Positions 14,756 through 20,548 of a stretch of 21,770 nt of DNA are shown one piece after another. The notes beneath the pieces are model-generated. The model did no database searches and was not told where the DNA came from. It saw nothing but the letters and a program-made list of their open reading frames with translations. Position numbers and translations under genes: made by a program. Position 1 is the stretch's first letter. Every line of letters starts with the position of its first letter. Origin of the DNA: an uncultured Ruminococcus sp. (lineage in GTDB: Bacteria; Bacillota; Clostridia; Oscillospirales; Ruminococcaceae); the NCBI GenBank assembly GCA_937910385.1, contig CALEPT010000137.1:1-21770 (forward strand), in the 5' to 3' direction.

Positions 14756-15517
14756 TTATTGTATTCTGCGCCTTATAACTGACTTCATGAAATCATCTCC
14801 GCCGCCGTATACTTCGGTAGTTAATTTACCGTATTTTATTATCTCAAACTCACCCATATCGACAAGCTGTCTTATTCTGCAAGTTATAAACATCAAATGT
14901 CTTGGAAGAATTTTGCTGATTATTTCGTATACTATCTGGGAAACTCTTATATCTTCCGTTCCAGCCGCTTTAAAAATCTTGTCATCAATATAGTCTGCAG
15001 GCAGACTTACAACCTTCCCGTCAATTATTGATCTAAGTGCAGCGTTTTCTTCCTTGAGATGCTGCAATTCAGACATATATTTTGTCTTTTCTTCACCTGT
15101 TATCATATGTCTTTCAAACGGCTGGAAATCAACAGCCTCTTCATCAGAATGATACTCGTCAAAAAAGGCTCCATGGTCACAAAGGTAAATTGACACGCCT
15201 TTCTGACTTAACCATTCAACGGAAGCAAGCATACCAAGATAGCGGTCTGTATCAGAAGTTGAGAACCAAATGCACACTTCATTATCCTTTTTGATAAGCT
15301 TTTTCAGTTCCCTGATATCGTCAGATACAATGCTGCTCCACTCATCATAGTACAAATCATAAGTAACTCTTCGGGAGCTTACTGAAAATGGCTCTTTAAT
15401 ATTTCCAGTATGAAGTCCAAAACTCAACGAAATAAATTGCTCGTTATCAATTCCGAATTCTTTGGCATATAGCTTTGACGTACCAGCGTCTGAGCTACTA
15501 AAAAACAGATTTATCAT
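14756..15517 (-). CDS. DUF1835 (plus DUF3658-like) domain protein, function unknown
   Basis: A 253-residue soluble protein. The N terminus (MINLFFSSSDAGTSKLYAKE, then ISLSFGLHTGNI) has the look of DUF1835: a small strand-loop with a serine-rich segment, then an acidic middle (IWFSTSDTDRYLGMLASVEW). A helical region around residues 155-170 precedes a C-terminal helical domain (DKIFKAAG, LPRHLMFITCRIRQLVDMGE) resembling DUF3658. The biochemical role of this family is not known to me. The ATG follows GAGGTGTAAAA and lies 9 bases beyond the SDR stop, so it is the last gene of the five-gene operon. Confidence 0.65.
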   Translation of the reverse strand: MINLFFSSSDAGTSKLYAKEFGIDNEQFISLSFGLHTGNIKEPFSVSSRRVTYDLYYDEWSSIVSDDIRELKKLIKKDNEVCIWFSTSDTDRYLGMLASVEWLSQKGVSIYLCDHGAFFDEYHSDEEAVDFQPFERHMITGEEKTKYMSELQHLKEENAALRSIIDGKVVSLPADYIDDKIFKAAGTEDIRVSQIVYEIISKILPRHLMFITCRIRQLVDMGEFEIIKYGKLTTEVYGGGDDFMKSVIRRRIQ

Positions 15518-15526
15518 TTTTACACC

Positions 15527-16228
15527 TCATTTCAGCTCCCAGCCATTGTCGCCGTGGTATATCATCAGCTTTGTCATACCGCCGTCAATGCAGATATTCT
15601 CACCGGTGATGAAGCCTGCCTTGTCGGAGCAGAGAAACATGACCATATTGGCAATATCCAACGGATTCCCCACACGTCCGCAGGGCTGCTGATAGGCGTC
15701 GGGGCCTTCATATACCTTGTAGGACGTATCTATCCAGCCGGGAGAAATAGAGTTCTCACGCACCTTCCCTGCAAGGCTCACCGCAAGTGCGTGAGTGAGG
15801 GCAGCTATACCGCCTTTAGCCGCAGTGTAGCTCTCGGTCTGCGGCTGACTCATACGGTCCCGGGAGGAGGAAATATTGATGATACTGCCGCCCTTGTTGA
15901 AATGCGGAGCGAACAGCTTTGACAGGTAAAACGGCGCAGTTACTCCAACCGCGAGAGCGTACTGAAACTCCTCATAGCTGCACTCGTCAATGCCCTTCAT
16001 CAGCGGCAGAGCGTTGTTGACCAGAAAGTCGATGTGTCCGTGCTTTGCAATGACTTCCGCCGCAAACCTTTCAAGCACAGTCTTGTCGGAAATATCGCCG
16101 ATGAAGTGGTCTCCCTCAGCCTTGTCGATAACGCAAATCACCGCTCCGTTTCTGCGGAATTCCTCGGCTATACACTTGCCGATACCATTTGCGCCGCCTG
16201 TTACTACGACTACTTTGTTTTTGAACAT
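15527..16228 (-). CDS. Short-chain dehydrogenase/reductase (SDR) family oxidoreductase
   Basis: A classical SDR of 233 residues, slightly short for the family. It has the NAD(P)-binding TGGANGIG at residues 10-17, Asp35 after the second strand (ICVIDKA), which favours NAD(H), LVNNA at 69-73, catalytic Ser121, Tyr134 and Lys138 (SYTAAKGG), and SPGWIDTSY after the next strand. The C-terminal end ITGENICIDGG is also typical. The substrate cannot be predicted. It sits 11 bases after the unknown 142-residue gene and 9 bases before the DUF1835 gene, with AGAGG at the ATG, as part of the same operon. Its DNA is clearly richer in GC than the gene preceding it. Confidence 0.92.
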   Translation of the reverse strand: MFKNKVVVVTGGANGIGKCIAEEFRRNGAVICVIDKAEGDHFIGDISDKTVLERFAAEVIAKHGHIDFLVNNALPLMKGIDECSYEEFQYALAVGVTAPFYLSKLFAPHFNKGGSIINISSSRDRMSQPQTESYTAAKGGIAALTHALAVSLAGKVRENSISPGWIDTSYKVYEGPDAYQQPCGRVGNPLDIANMVMFLCSDKAGFITGENICIDGGMTKLMIYHGDNGWELK

Positions 16229-16239
16229 ATATTGTACCT

Positions 16240-16668
16240 CTAATCTTCAGGCAGTGAAGGAACTACTGTAAAATCAGCAGTTTCAGAACAGAATGTATAC
16301 ATAGGGACACCAAAGCTACCATTTTTTCCAATACATTTGGATACTGTTTCTATGAAAAATTCACACCATTCTTGTGATGGAGTGTCTGCATTGGGAACCT
16401 CAGGAGTTATCCATAACCCACCCTTTGTTTGCATAGTTGTCGTATTTAGTACCATACCAACAGAAGAATCATAGAAATCAAAAGTTCCAATAAAAACAGT
16501 GTCGTTTTCATCCATATCAATATCTGATTTTAAATTATCAGGCACATCGCCAAGCACTATCATCATTCTACCTATTATCCTGCCATTCTCCTCTTCAAAT
16601 TGCTCAATAACGCCTTGTTCAGACAAGACTTCTTCAATACGGTCAAATAGCTCCTTATCTGCTAACAT
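16240..16668 (-). CDS. Unrecognised acidic 142-residue protein
   Basis: I do not recognise this protein. It is soluble and acidic, begins with a helix (MLADKELFDRIEEVLSEQGV), has a mixed middle with DIDMDENDTVFIGTFDFYDS, and ends in VPSLPED with no membrane segment. The start is set at the ATG after AAAGGAGCTGATAAT; the longer frame begins upstream of this ribosome site. It is noticeably AT-rich compared with the rhodanese and SDR genes on either side, so it may be a recent insertion into the operon. Size, acidity and orphan character resemble small immunity-type proteins, but no toxin gene is adjacent and this is speculation. Confidence 0.65.
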   Translation of the reverse strand: MLADKELFDRIEEVLSEQGVIEQFEEENGRIIGRMMIVLGDVPDNLKSDIDMDENDTVFIGTFDFYDSSVGMVLNTTTMQTKGGLWITPEVPNADTPSQEWCEFFIETVSKCIGKNGSFGVPMYTFCSETADFTVVPSLPED

Positions 16669-16709
16669 ATTATCAGCTCCTTTTCTCTTTGGCATTGTAA
16701 TTTATTTCG

Positions 16710-17165
16710 TTATTCACTTTTGACTACCTCTCCGGTCCAGTCGATAATTCCGCCGAACTCGTAAATGTGGGTATATCCCATATCAGCCAGCTTCTGCGAA
16801 GCCTCCTTGCTGCGCCGACCGCTTCGGCAGTATATGAGAATGACCTGGTCGAGGTCGGGCAATTCCTTTGGCTGCTCCGTACCGATAGACTCGTTCGGAA
16901 TAAGTATCGCACCGGGGATATGACCGCTGTCGTACTCGTCCTGCCGCCGTACATCGACGATAATGTGCCCGTCGTCAGCCTGCATCATTTCCTTAGCTTT
17001 TTCCTGCGTTATCTGCTGATAGGTCGCCGCCGCAGAATCCATTGTTATCTGTACTTCCGACTGAGCACTTTCCGACGAACTTGCCCCATTGCCGCAGGCT
17101 GTCAGCAGCATACATAATACGGCGAAAACAGCAAGAGTTGCTCTCCGTGCTTTTGAGTTTCTCAT
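16710..17165 (-). CDS. Secreted rhodanese-domain lipoprotein
   Basis: A 151-residue protein with an N-terminal lipoprotein signal: basic start MRNSKARR, a hydrophobic run, and the lipobox LTAC with Cys24 as the modified residue. A Ser/Ala-rich spacer follows, then a single rhodanese domain from about residue 50. It has DVRRQDEYDSGHIPGA and the active-site loop CRSGRRS with catalytic Cys113. Rhodanese domains carry sulfur as a cysteine persulfide and transfer it to acceptors. Here the domain would be anchored on the outer face of the cell membrane. The physiological acceptor is not apparent. It begins 17 bases after the M24 peptidase stop and is its operon partner. Confidence 0.9.
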   Translation of the reverse strand: MRNSKARRATLAVFAVLCMLLTACGNGASSSESAQSEVQITMDSAAATYQQITQEKAKEMMQADDGHIIVDVRRQDEYDSGHIPGAILIPNESIGTEQPKELPDLDQVILIYCRSGRRSKEASQKLADMGYTHIYEFGGIIDWTGEVVKSE

Positions 17166-17182
17166 AACAGGTGCATTCTTTC

Positions 17183-17872
17183 TTATAGTTCTTTAAGCTT
17201 CCCGTCCACAAAGTAATAAATATTCTCTTTCTTATACCCATATTTCGAGCCCTTGACGCTGATATGCGGCTCAAAAGTGAAATAATCCACTGACGAAAGC
17301 AGTGCAGTGTTGCCATTTTCAATGTAAATACGGTCGTTTTTGTCCTTTACGATCGAGTGACCGAGATTGCCGAGAAAGTCAAGGTTGATAAATCCGCGGT
17401 CGGTTATCAGCTGATTGATATGGAAATACAGCTCCTCAAATGTGGTCTTCGGAGTGGCAAATCTGAGCAGTTCAGCGTGAAGCTCCTTCTCCATAAGCAA
17501 ACCGTTCCGCCACTCATCGCTGCGGATACTGCTTATATCATCGACTACTTTGCCGTCCTCGAGAATTATCGTTCTTGCATAGTCTCCCCATATATTATCA
17601 TTCTGCGGACTGAGGTCGATCGTTATGATGTCATCCGCAGCGATAAGTCTGTCGGAGGTCACATACTCCCTGCCGGAGACTGATACTGTGGTCTCGTCAC
17701 CTGAGAATACAAATGCACCAATGTCCCAGTACCAGAACGAGTCTGCTCCCAACGCAAGCATTTTATCCTCGCAGAGGCGACGCACCTCGGTCAGCTTCAT
17801 ACCTGTATGTATCTCATTTTTTATGTATTCTATCGTGTCTTTCGCTATTTTCTGGACTTCGGAGTATTTCAT
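17183..17872 (-). CDS. M24-family metallopeptidase (Xaa-Pro peptidase/methionine aminopeptidase fold), short form
   Basis: A 229-residue protein consisting only of a pita-bread catalytic domain, without the N-terminal domain of aminopeptidase P or prolidase. The five dinuclear metal ligands can be assigned: Asp86 (ITIDLSP), Asp97 (GDYART), His172 (LGHSI), Glu201 (FEPH) and Glu216 (KKENIYYF). It is therefore probably active, cleaving the N-terminal residue of small peptides or acting as an Xaa-Pro dipeptidase. The last ligand context (ENIYYFVDGK) differs from the usual EDT/EEN block. It is the first gene of the operon, with a consensus promoter at 17916-17944 and AGAAGG at the ATG. The link to the rhodanese and SDR genes is positional only. 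Confidence 0.85.
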   Translation of the reverse strand: MKYSEVQKIAKDTIEYIKNEIHTGMKLTEVRRLCEDKMLALGADSFWYWDIGAFVFSGDETTVSVSGREYVTSDRLIAADDIITIDLSPQNDNIWGDYARTIILEDGKVVDDISSIRSDEWRNGLLMEKELHAELLRFATPKTTFEELYFHINQLITDRGFINLDFLGNLGHSIVKDKNDRIYIENGNTALLSSVDYFTFEPHISVKGSKYGYKKENIYYFVDGKLKEL

Positions 17873-17915
17873 AACAAACGCCTTCTTCCTATTCCGAGGT
17901 AATTCCGATAATTAC

Positions 17916-17944
17916 ATTCTATCATTTTATCTGCAATAATGCAA
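17916..17944 (-). promoter_or_regulatory. Promoter of the M24-rhodanese-SDR-DUF1835 operon
   Basis: On the minus strand TTGCAT (17944-17939), a 17-base spacer and TAGAAT (17921-17916) give a near-consensus promoter about 44 bases upstream of the M24 start codon. Confidence 0.6.
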
Positions 17945-17992
17945 TGGTCAGTTGAAGAAATAATTGCTGATCCGGTGTTATAAATGAAAGAA

Positions 17993-18029
17993 CCCTGTAA
18001 TCAGGCACAAATTTGCTCTGGTCACAGGG
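17993..18029 (-). terminator. Hairpin after the XRE gene
   Basis: CCCTGT (17993-17998) pairs with ACAGGG (18024-18029), with an imperfect inner CAG/CTG stem. It begins within ten bases of the XRE stop codon. The T-tract on the minus strand is weak (GGTTCTTTC), so efficiency is uncertain. Confidence 0.4.
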
Positions 18030-18035
18030 ATATTG

Positions 18036-18281
18036 TTATTTTATTTCCTGTTCAAGGTCATCAAACTCGGGCGAACTGAAAAACTCGCCTAAAGTCATAT
18101 CTAATCCGTCACATAGAATTTTTATCGTAGTTATAGAAGCATTTTTTCGTTCAGGATTAAGGAGACTGTAAACCGTTGACGGTGTCACACCTGAGAGATT
18201 TGCCAGTTCATTTGCCGCTATACCTCTGTCTTTACATATGCTCTTTAGTCTCTGAACAACTGCTTCCTTTACAACTGACAT
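18036..18281 (-). CDS. XRE-family helix-turn-helix regulator
   Basis: A small regulator of 81 residues. A Cro/CI-type helix-turn-helix fills most of it: RLKSICKDRGIAANELANLS, then GVTPSTVYSLL as the recognition region, then SITTIKILCDGLDMTLGEFF. This is a common Firmicute stand-alone XRE type ending DLEQEIK. I chose the ATG after GGTGAGGAAT; an ATG five codons earlier lacks a ribosome site. It is divergent from the SLOG/DUF1273-like gene. The shared region holds four phased half-sites over both -35 positions, so it probably represses itself and its neighbour. It is too far from the HipA-like kinases, and separated from them by other operons, to be assigned as their HipB. Confidence 0.85.
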   Translation of the reverse strand: MSVVKEAVVQRLKSICKDRGIAANELANLSGVTPSTVYSLLNPERKNASITTIKILCDGLDMTLGEFFSSPEFDDLEQEIK

Positions 18282-18325
18282 ATTCCTCACCACCATCTAT
18301 TATTTCTTTTATTATACAAATTATT

Positions 18326-18351
18326 ACGCTTCTGCGTGTACGCACTTGCGT
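18326..18351. promoter_or_regulatory. Phased operator half-sites between the XRE and SLOG-like genes
   Basis: Four 5-base half-sites alternate in orientation, each separated by two bases: ACGCT (18326), TGCGT (18333), ACGCA (18340) and TGCGT (18347). They repeat every 7 bp. The central pair TGCGT-GT-ACGCA and the pair ACGCA-CT-TGCGT are each palindromic. The cluster covers the predicted -35 of the rightward promoter (18346-18351) and the -35 position of the leftward TATAAT (18316-18311). This is the layout expected for autoregulation by the adjacent XRE protein. Confidence 0.6.
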
Positions 18352-18374
18352 ATATAATAAGATAATGGTATAAT
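18346..18374 (+). promoter_or_regulatory. Promoter of the SLOG/DUF1273-like gene
   Basis: TTGCGT (18346-18351), a 17-base spacer and TATAAT (18369-18374). The -35 is embedded in the last operator half-site, so binding there would block transcription. Confidence 0.55.
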
Positions 18375-18394
18375 AAGAAAAATAGAATTGGAAG

Positions 18395-18859
18395 GTGAAC
18401 GAATTGACTTGTACGATCATATCAACAGGCGAGGAACTGAACTTCGTCTGCAAAAATGAAAATGAACCTCCATATCCCGAGATAAAAGCAAAGCTCCGTG
18501 AGAAGATATGGGAGCTTTACTGCAAGGGATATGACAGGTTCTGGGTAAACTGTGAGTATGGAGTGCCGCTGTGGTGCGGAGAGATAATAACAGCACTGGC
18601 TATGTACAACGACATTGAGCTGAACGTCGCCATGCCCTATGAGGAGCAATCTACAAACTGGGTAGAGGAGCACCGTGACCTTTTTTTCAGACTTCACGCT
18701 GAATCGGATAATGTTGCAATCGTTTCACATCACTACACCGATAAATGCTATGACCTCGCAGATGAGCATATGATAGATGATTCCGACCTGCTGCTTGTAG
18801 TCGGAACACACACCGAATGTTATGGAGCTTCTTACGGTGGACAACTATTCTGTCGATAA
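18395..18859 (+). pseudogene. C-terminally truncated SLOG-fold (DUF1273/YpsA-like) protein
   Basis: The frame begins at GTG 18395 or, more likely, at TTG 18404, which has GGAAGG 8 bases upstream. The first about 135 residues follow the SLOG/DUF1273 pattern: FVCKNENEPPYPEIKAKL, a glycine-poor FWVNCEYGVPLWCGEIITAL helix, LNVAMPYEEQSTNW, NVAIVSHHYT and MIDDSDLLLVV. SLOG proteins bind nucleotides or nucleotide-derived signals. The normal continuation (a GGT-containing loop and final helix) is missing. After DLLLVV near 18802 the frame reads unrelated residues and stops at 18859, inside sequence that on the other strand encodes a serine recombinase. The gene was therefore cut by a rearrangement, leaving promoter and regulator intact. 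A short product may still be made. Confidence 0.55.
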
Positions 18860-19280
18860 GCTCATTGAGTACATCAGCATTGAGTTCCTTTATATCCGTA
18901 TAACTGTCAATTACTTTTGTAAATTTATCGGCGGCATCGGATCTGGCTTTGAGCGTTGTGATCTCATATGTCAGTTCGGGTATAGACTTTTTGAGTTCTG
19001 CCTGTTCTTTCTCAAATGTTTTTGTCATCTGTGCGTAGCGATCATCTGAGATCTTTCCGAGTGCATTATCTTCATAGAGCTTGTTGAGCAGGCGGTCTAT
19101 CTCAGCTATTCTGCCCTGTGCTTTTTCGAGCTCATGTTCAAGCTGTATTACCTTCTTTGCACTGCTGTCACTGCACTTGTTGTCGAGGAATGACCTGAAC
19201 TCATCCTTATTTTTACGATATGACTTCAGCACTCTCCGGATATCTTTCAGCACAAGCTTGTACACCACATCGTATGCCTG
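18837..19280 (-). pseudogene. Internal/C-terminal fragment of a large serine recombinase (TnpX/TndX-like)
   Basis: About 148 codons correspond to the coiled-coil and C-terminal region of large serine recombinases. The order is YKLVLKDIRRVLKSYRK, a heptad-rich helix (QLEHELEKAQGRIAEIDRLL), YEDNALGKISDDRYAQM, a second charged helix, YTDIKELNADVLNELIDRIV and VH. These match the conserved order of Tn4451/Tn5397-type transposon recombinases. The catalytic Ser domain and recombinase DNA-binding domain are absent. Homology begins abruptly near 19280 and ends at VVH near 18837, and the longer open frame at both ends is unrelated sequence. It is debris of an integrative element, joined to the SLOG-like gene on one side and a YczE-like fragment on the other. 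Confidence 0.65.
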
Positions 19281-19449
19281 CGATAGTCGGTATCTCTCCG
19301 ATACGTCCGCCGCCTGCAATGAACATTACCGACCCGAGTATGACACAGCATACATCGGTGCAGATGCGGATGAACTTGCCTATTTTCCACTTGTTAGCCA
19401 TTATCAGGGCAACTGCATCATAGGTTGAAACTCCGAGGTCGGCAACGAT
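19281..19449 (-). pseudogene. Fragment of a YczE/YitT-type (DUF6198-like) membrane protein
   Basis: About 56 codons read VADLGVSTYDAVALIMANKW, then IGKFIRICTDVCCVILGSVM and FIAGGGRIGEIPT. The G-x-S-x-YDA loop followed by a membrane helix and a GRIG-like motif matches my memory of the YczE/YyaS/YitT family. Both ends are missing. On the right it fuses in a shifted frame into the IS66 TnpA sequence near 19445; on the left it meets the recombinase fragment near 19280. No function is expected. Confidence 0.45.
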
Positions 19450-19715
19450 ATTTTTACATCTCCTACGGATAGTTCTATTTTCTCTGCTGCAGTTTCTGTT
19501 CCTGCGATCGGTTCTACAGGCACTATGTCATGCTGTTCGATCTCATTACATACCGCCTGCCGCATTCGTTTCAGACGGTAGTAATATGTCTTGAGATTGA
19601 TCCCGTTCTCCTTGCACCAGTCGGTTACAGTAAGACCACTTTCGTTTCTGCTTCTCACCATTTCCGCCCATTGTGCCAGTTTTACTTCTTTTTTTACCTT
19701 TGCTATCTCATTCAT
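19404..19715 (-). pseudogene. tnpA: IS66-family TnpA accessory protein, C-terminally truncated
   Basis: The reading frame starts at the ATG with TGGAG upstream and gives MNEIAKVKKEVKLAQWAEMV, then RSRNESGLTVTDWCKENGIN and LKTYYYRLKR, the helix-turn-helix typical of IS66 TnpA. The family ending IELSVGDVKISLP is reached near 19450. The next residues (TSEFQPM) come from the YczE-like fragment in another frame and the frame stops at 19404. The other IS66 genes, tnpB and the transposase tnpC, are absent. A GTAAGCAAAGAAGTC sequence (19748 leftward) may be the element's left end, 33 bases upstream of the ATG. This is a dead IS66 remnant. Confidence 0.75.
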
Positions 19716-19730
19716 TCCAATCAACTCCAG

Positions 19731-19748
19731 TTAGACTTCTTTGCTTAC
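19731..19748 (-). mobile_element. Possible terminal sequence of the IS66 remnant
   Basis: On the minus strand GTAAGCAAAGAAGTCTAA precedes tnpA by a short leader. IS66 ends begin GTAA. It differs from the 18-bp end at the window borders, although TAAGCAAAGA recurs just inside the right border (21736-21745), so the assignment is tentative. Confidence 0.35.
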
Positions 19749-19784
19749 TTCTAGTTTAGTCTATTTGGACTTCGTTGGATAGGG

Positions 19785-19884
19785 TGGTTTCTTTTTAGGC
19801 GGTTACGATACATGGACGATTGACAAGATAAAAGATAGGACAAATAAGATTGTCAAAATATTGCTTGAAATGTATAAGTGGTAA
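19785..19884 (+). pseudogene. C-terminal tail of a DUF262/DUF1524 (GmrSD-like) protein
   Basis: A short plus-strand frame reads GGYDTWTIDKIKDRTNKIVK, then ILLEMYKW and TAA at 19882-19884. The pattern TW-x-x-x-x-I-x-x-R-x-x-x-I followed by a terminal W resembles the last helix of DUF1524-type HNH nucleases, found in GmrSD/DUF262 restriction-like proteins. Everything upstream is gone, with an in-frame stop near 19782 and then IS66 sequence. The match is short, so I am not certain. Confidence 0.35.
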
Positions 19885-20008
19885 GCAAATTTGGTGAGAT
19901 ACAATTATCATGGAAATAGCAGTCTATCATTTCCTGATACATATTGAAAAATCTTGCGTCAAGCATCATCATTCCGTTATTATACATCTTTGTATTTTTC
20001 TCGTTCAT
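19853..20008 (-). CDS. Small open frame of unknown function (51 codons)
   Basis: From an ATG with GGACGGAGG at good spacing, the frame reads MNEKNTKMYNNGMMMLDARF, then FNMYQEMIDCYFHDNC and a hydrophobic tail. The ribosome site argues that this is the true beginning of a gene. The tail overlaps the DUF1524-like fragment on the other strand, so the original gene probably continued differently and was cut near 19890. No family recognised. Confidence 0.35.
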   Translation of the reverse strand: MNEKNTKMYNNGMMMLDARFFNMYQEMIDCYFHDNCISPNLLTTYTFQAIF

Positions 20009-20063
20009 CTTCAAAACCTCCGTCCTTTCAAAATACTGATGATACATTCCACAAGCTTGAGTA

Positions 20064-20200
20064 CTAGCAGAATAGAATGTTGATGATGCGATAATTCTTC
20101 AGAAAGAATTTCTGTATAAGCACACTCATACCACTCCATGTGAGCGTTGTAAATCTGCCAAGTGTTGCAATTAACAGCTCAGCAATCATAAGCTCTGTCA
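20064..20200 (-). pseudogene. Membrane-protein fragment, possibly LysE/RhtB-type exporter tail
   Basis: The frame reads SLTELMIAELLIATLGRFTT, then LTWSGMSVLIQKFFLKNYRI and INILFC. A helix containing TW, an amphipathic FFLKNYR and a following IN-start helix resemble the C terminus of LysE/RhtB amino-acid exporters, where (K/R)-x-x-x-x-N-x-x-M begins the last helix. The final helix is lost. The match is weak. Confidence 0.3.
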
Positions 20201-20347
20201 GCGATGATAATCGTTGACGATGTACTTCATCATATAGAGAATAGTCGGCAGCGCAGCTATACATAATACAAACACCGCACATATAAGCTGCCCCACATAA
20301 TACCTCGTGAAGATGCCGAAAAACAATGGCCTGCCATTTTCACTCAT
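20198..20347 (-). other. 49-codon hydrophobic open frame, fragment
   Basis: MSENGRPLFFGIFTRYYVGQ is followed by one convincing membrane helix (LICAVFVLCIAALPTILYMM) and KYIVNDYHR. It lacks a ribosome site and overlaps the start of the next fragment. It may be the beginning of the same decayed membrane-protein gene, separated by a frameshift. The family is unknown. Confidence 0.3.
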
Positions 20348-20548
20348 AGTTCGTCATCGTGTTTAATGCAAGGATATTACCTGAATCCGGTGTGAACGCA
20401 TTGATTACACAATAAAAAACATATTGCCTTCACTCTTACATTGATGAAAGATTTATAGCTGATTTTAGTTCCCCACCTTAGAAGTTTTCTGCTGATATCA
20501 CTTAAGTAATTGTATTTTATATATCATATAGACAAAGGAGGAGAAAAA
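20348..20548. other. AT-rich leader region of the HNH-NTPase gene
   Basis: No gene is supported. The stretch is AT-rich, with CTTAAG near 20501 and a run of TATATATCATATAG just before the ribosome site, where a promoter is likely but no clear -35/-10 pair can be fixed. AAAGGAGG occupies 20534-20541. Confidence 0.4.

Noticed and set aside
18036..18281. XRE protein as HipB partner of the HipA-like kinases
   Set aside because: It is 3.3 kb away on the other strand with its own operator and divergent partner, and a five-gene operon lies between.
18687..18836. Recombinase frame continuing left of 18837
   Set aside because: After VVH the residues no longer follow the recombinase family; this part is the antisense of the SLOG-like gene.
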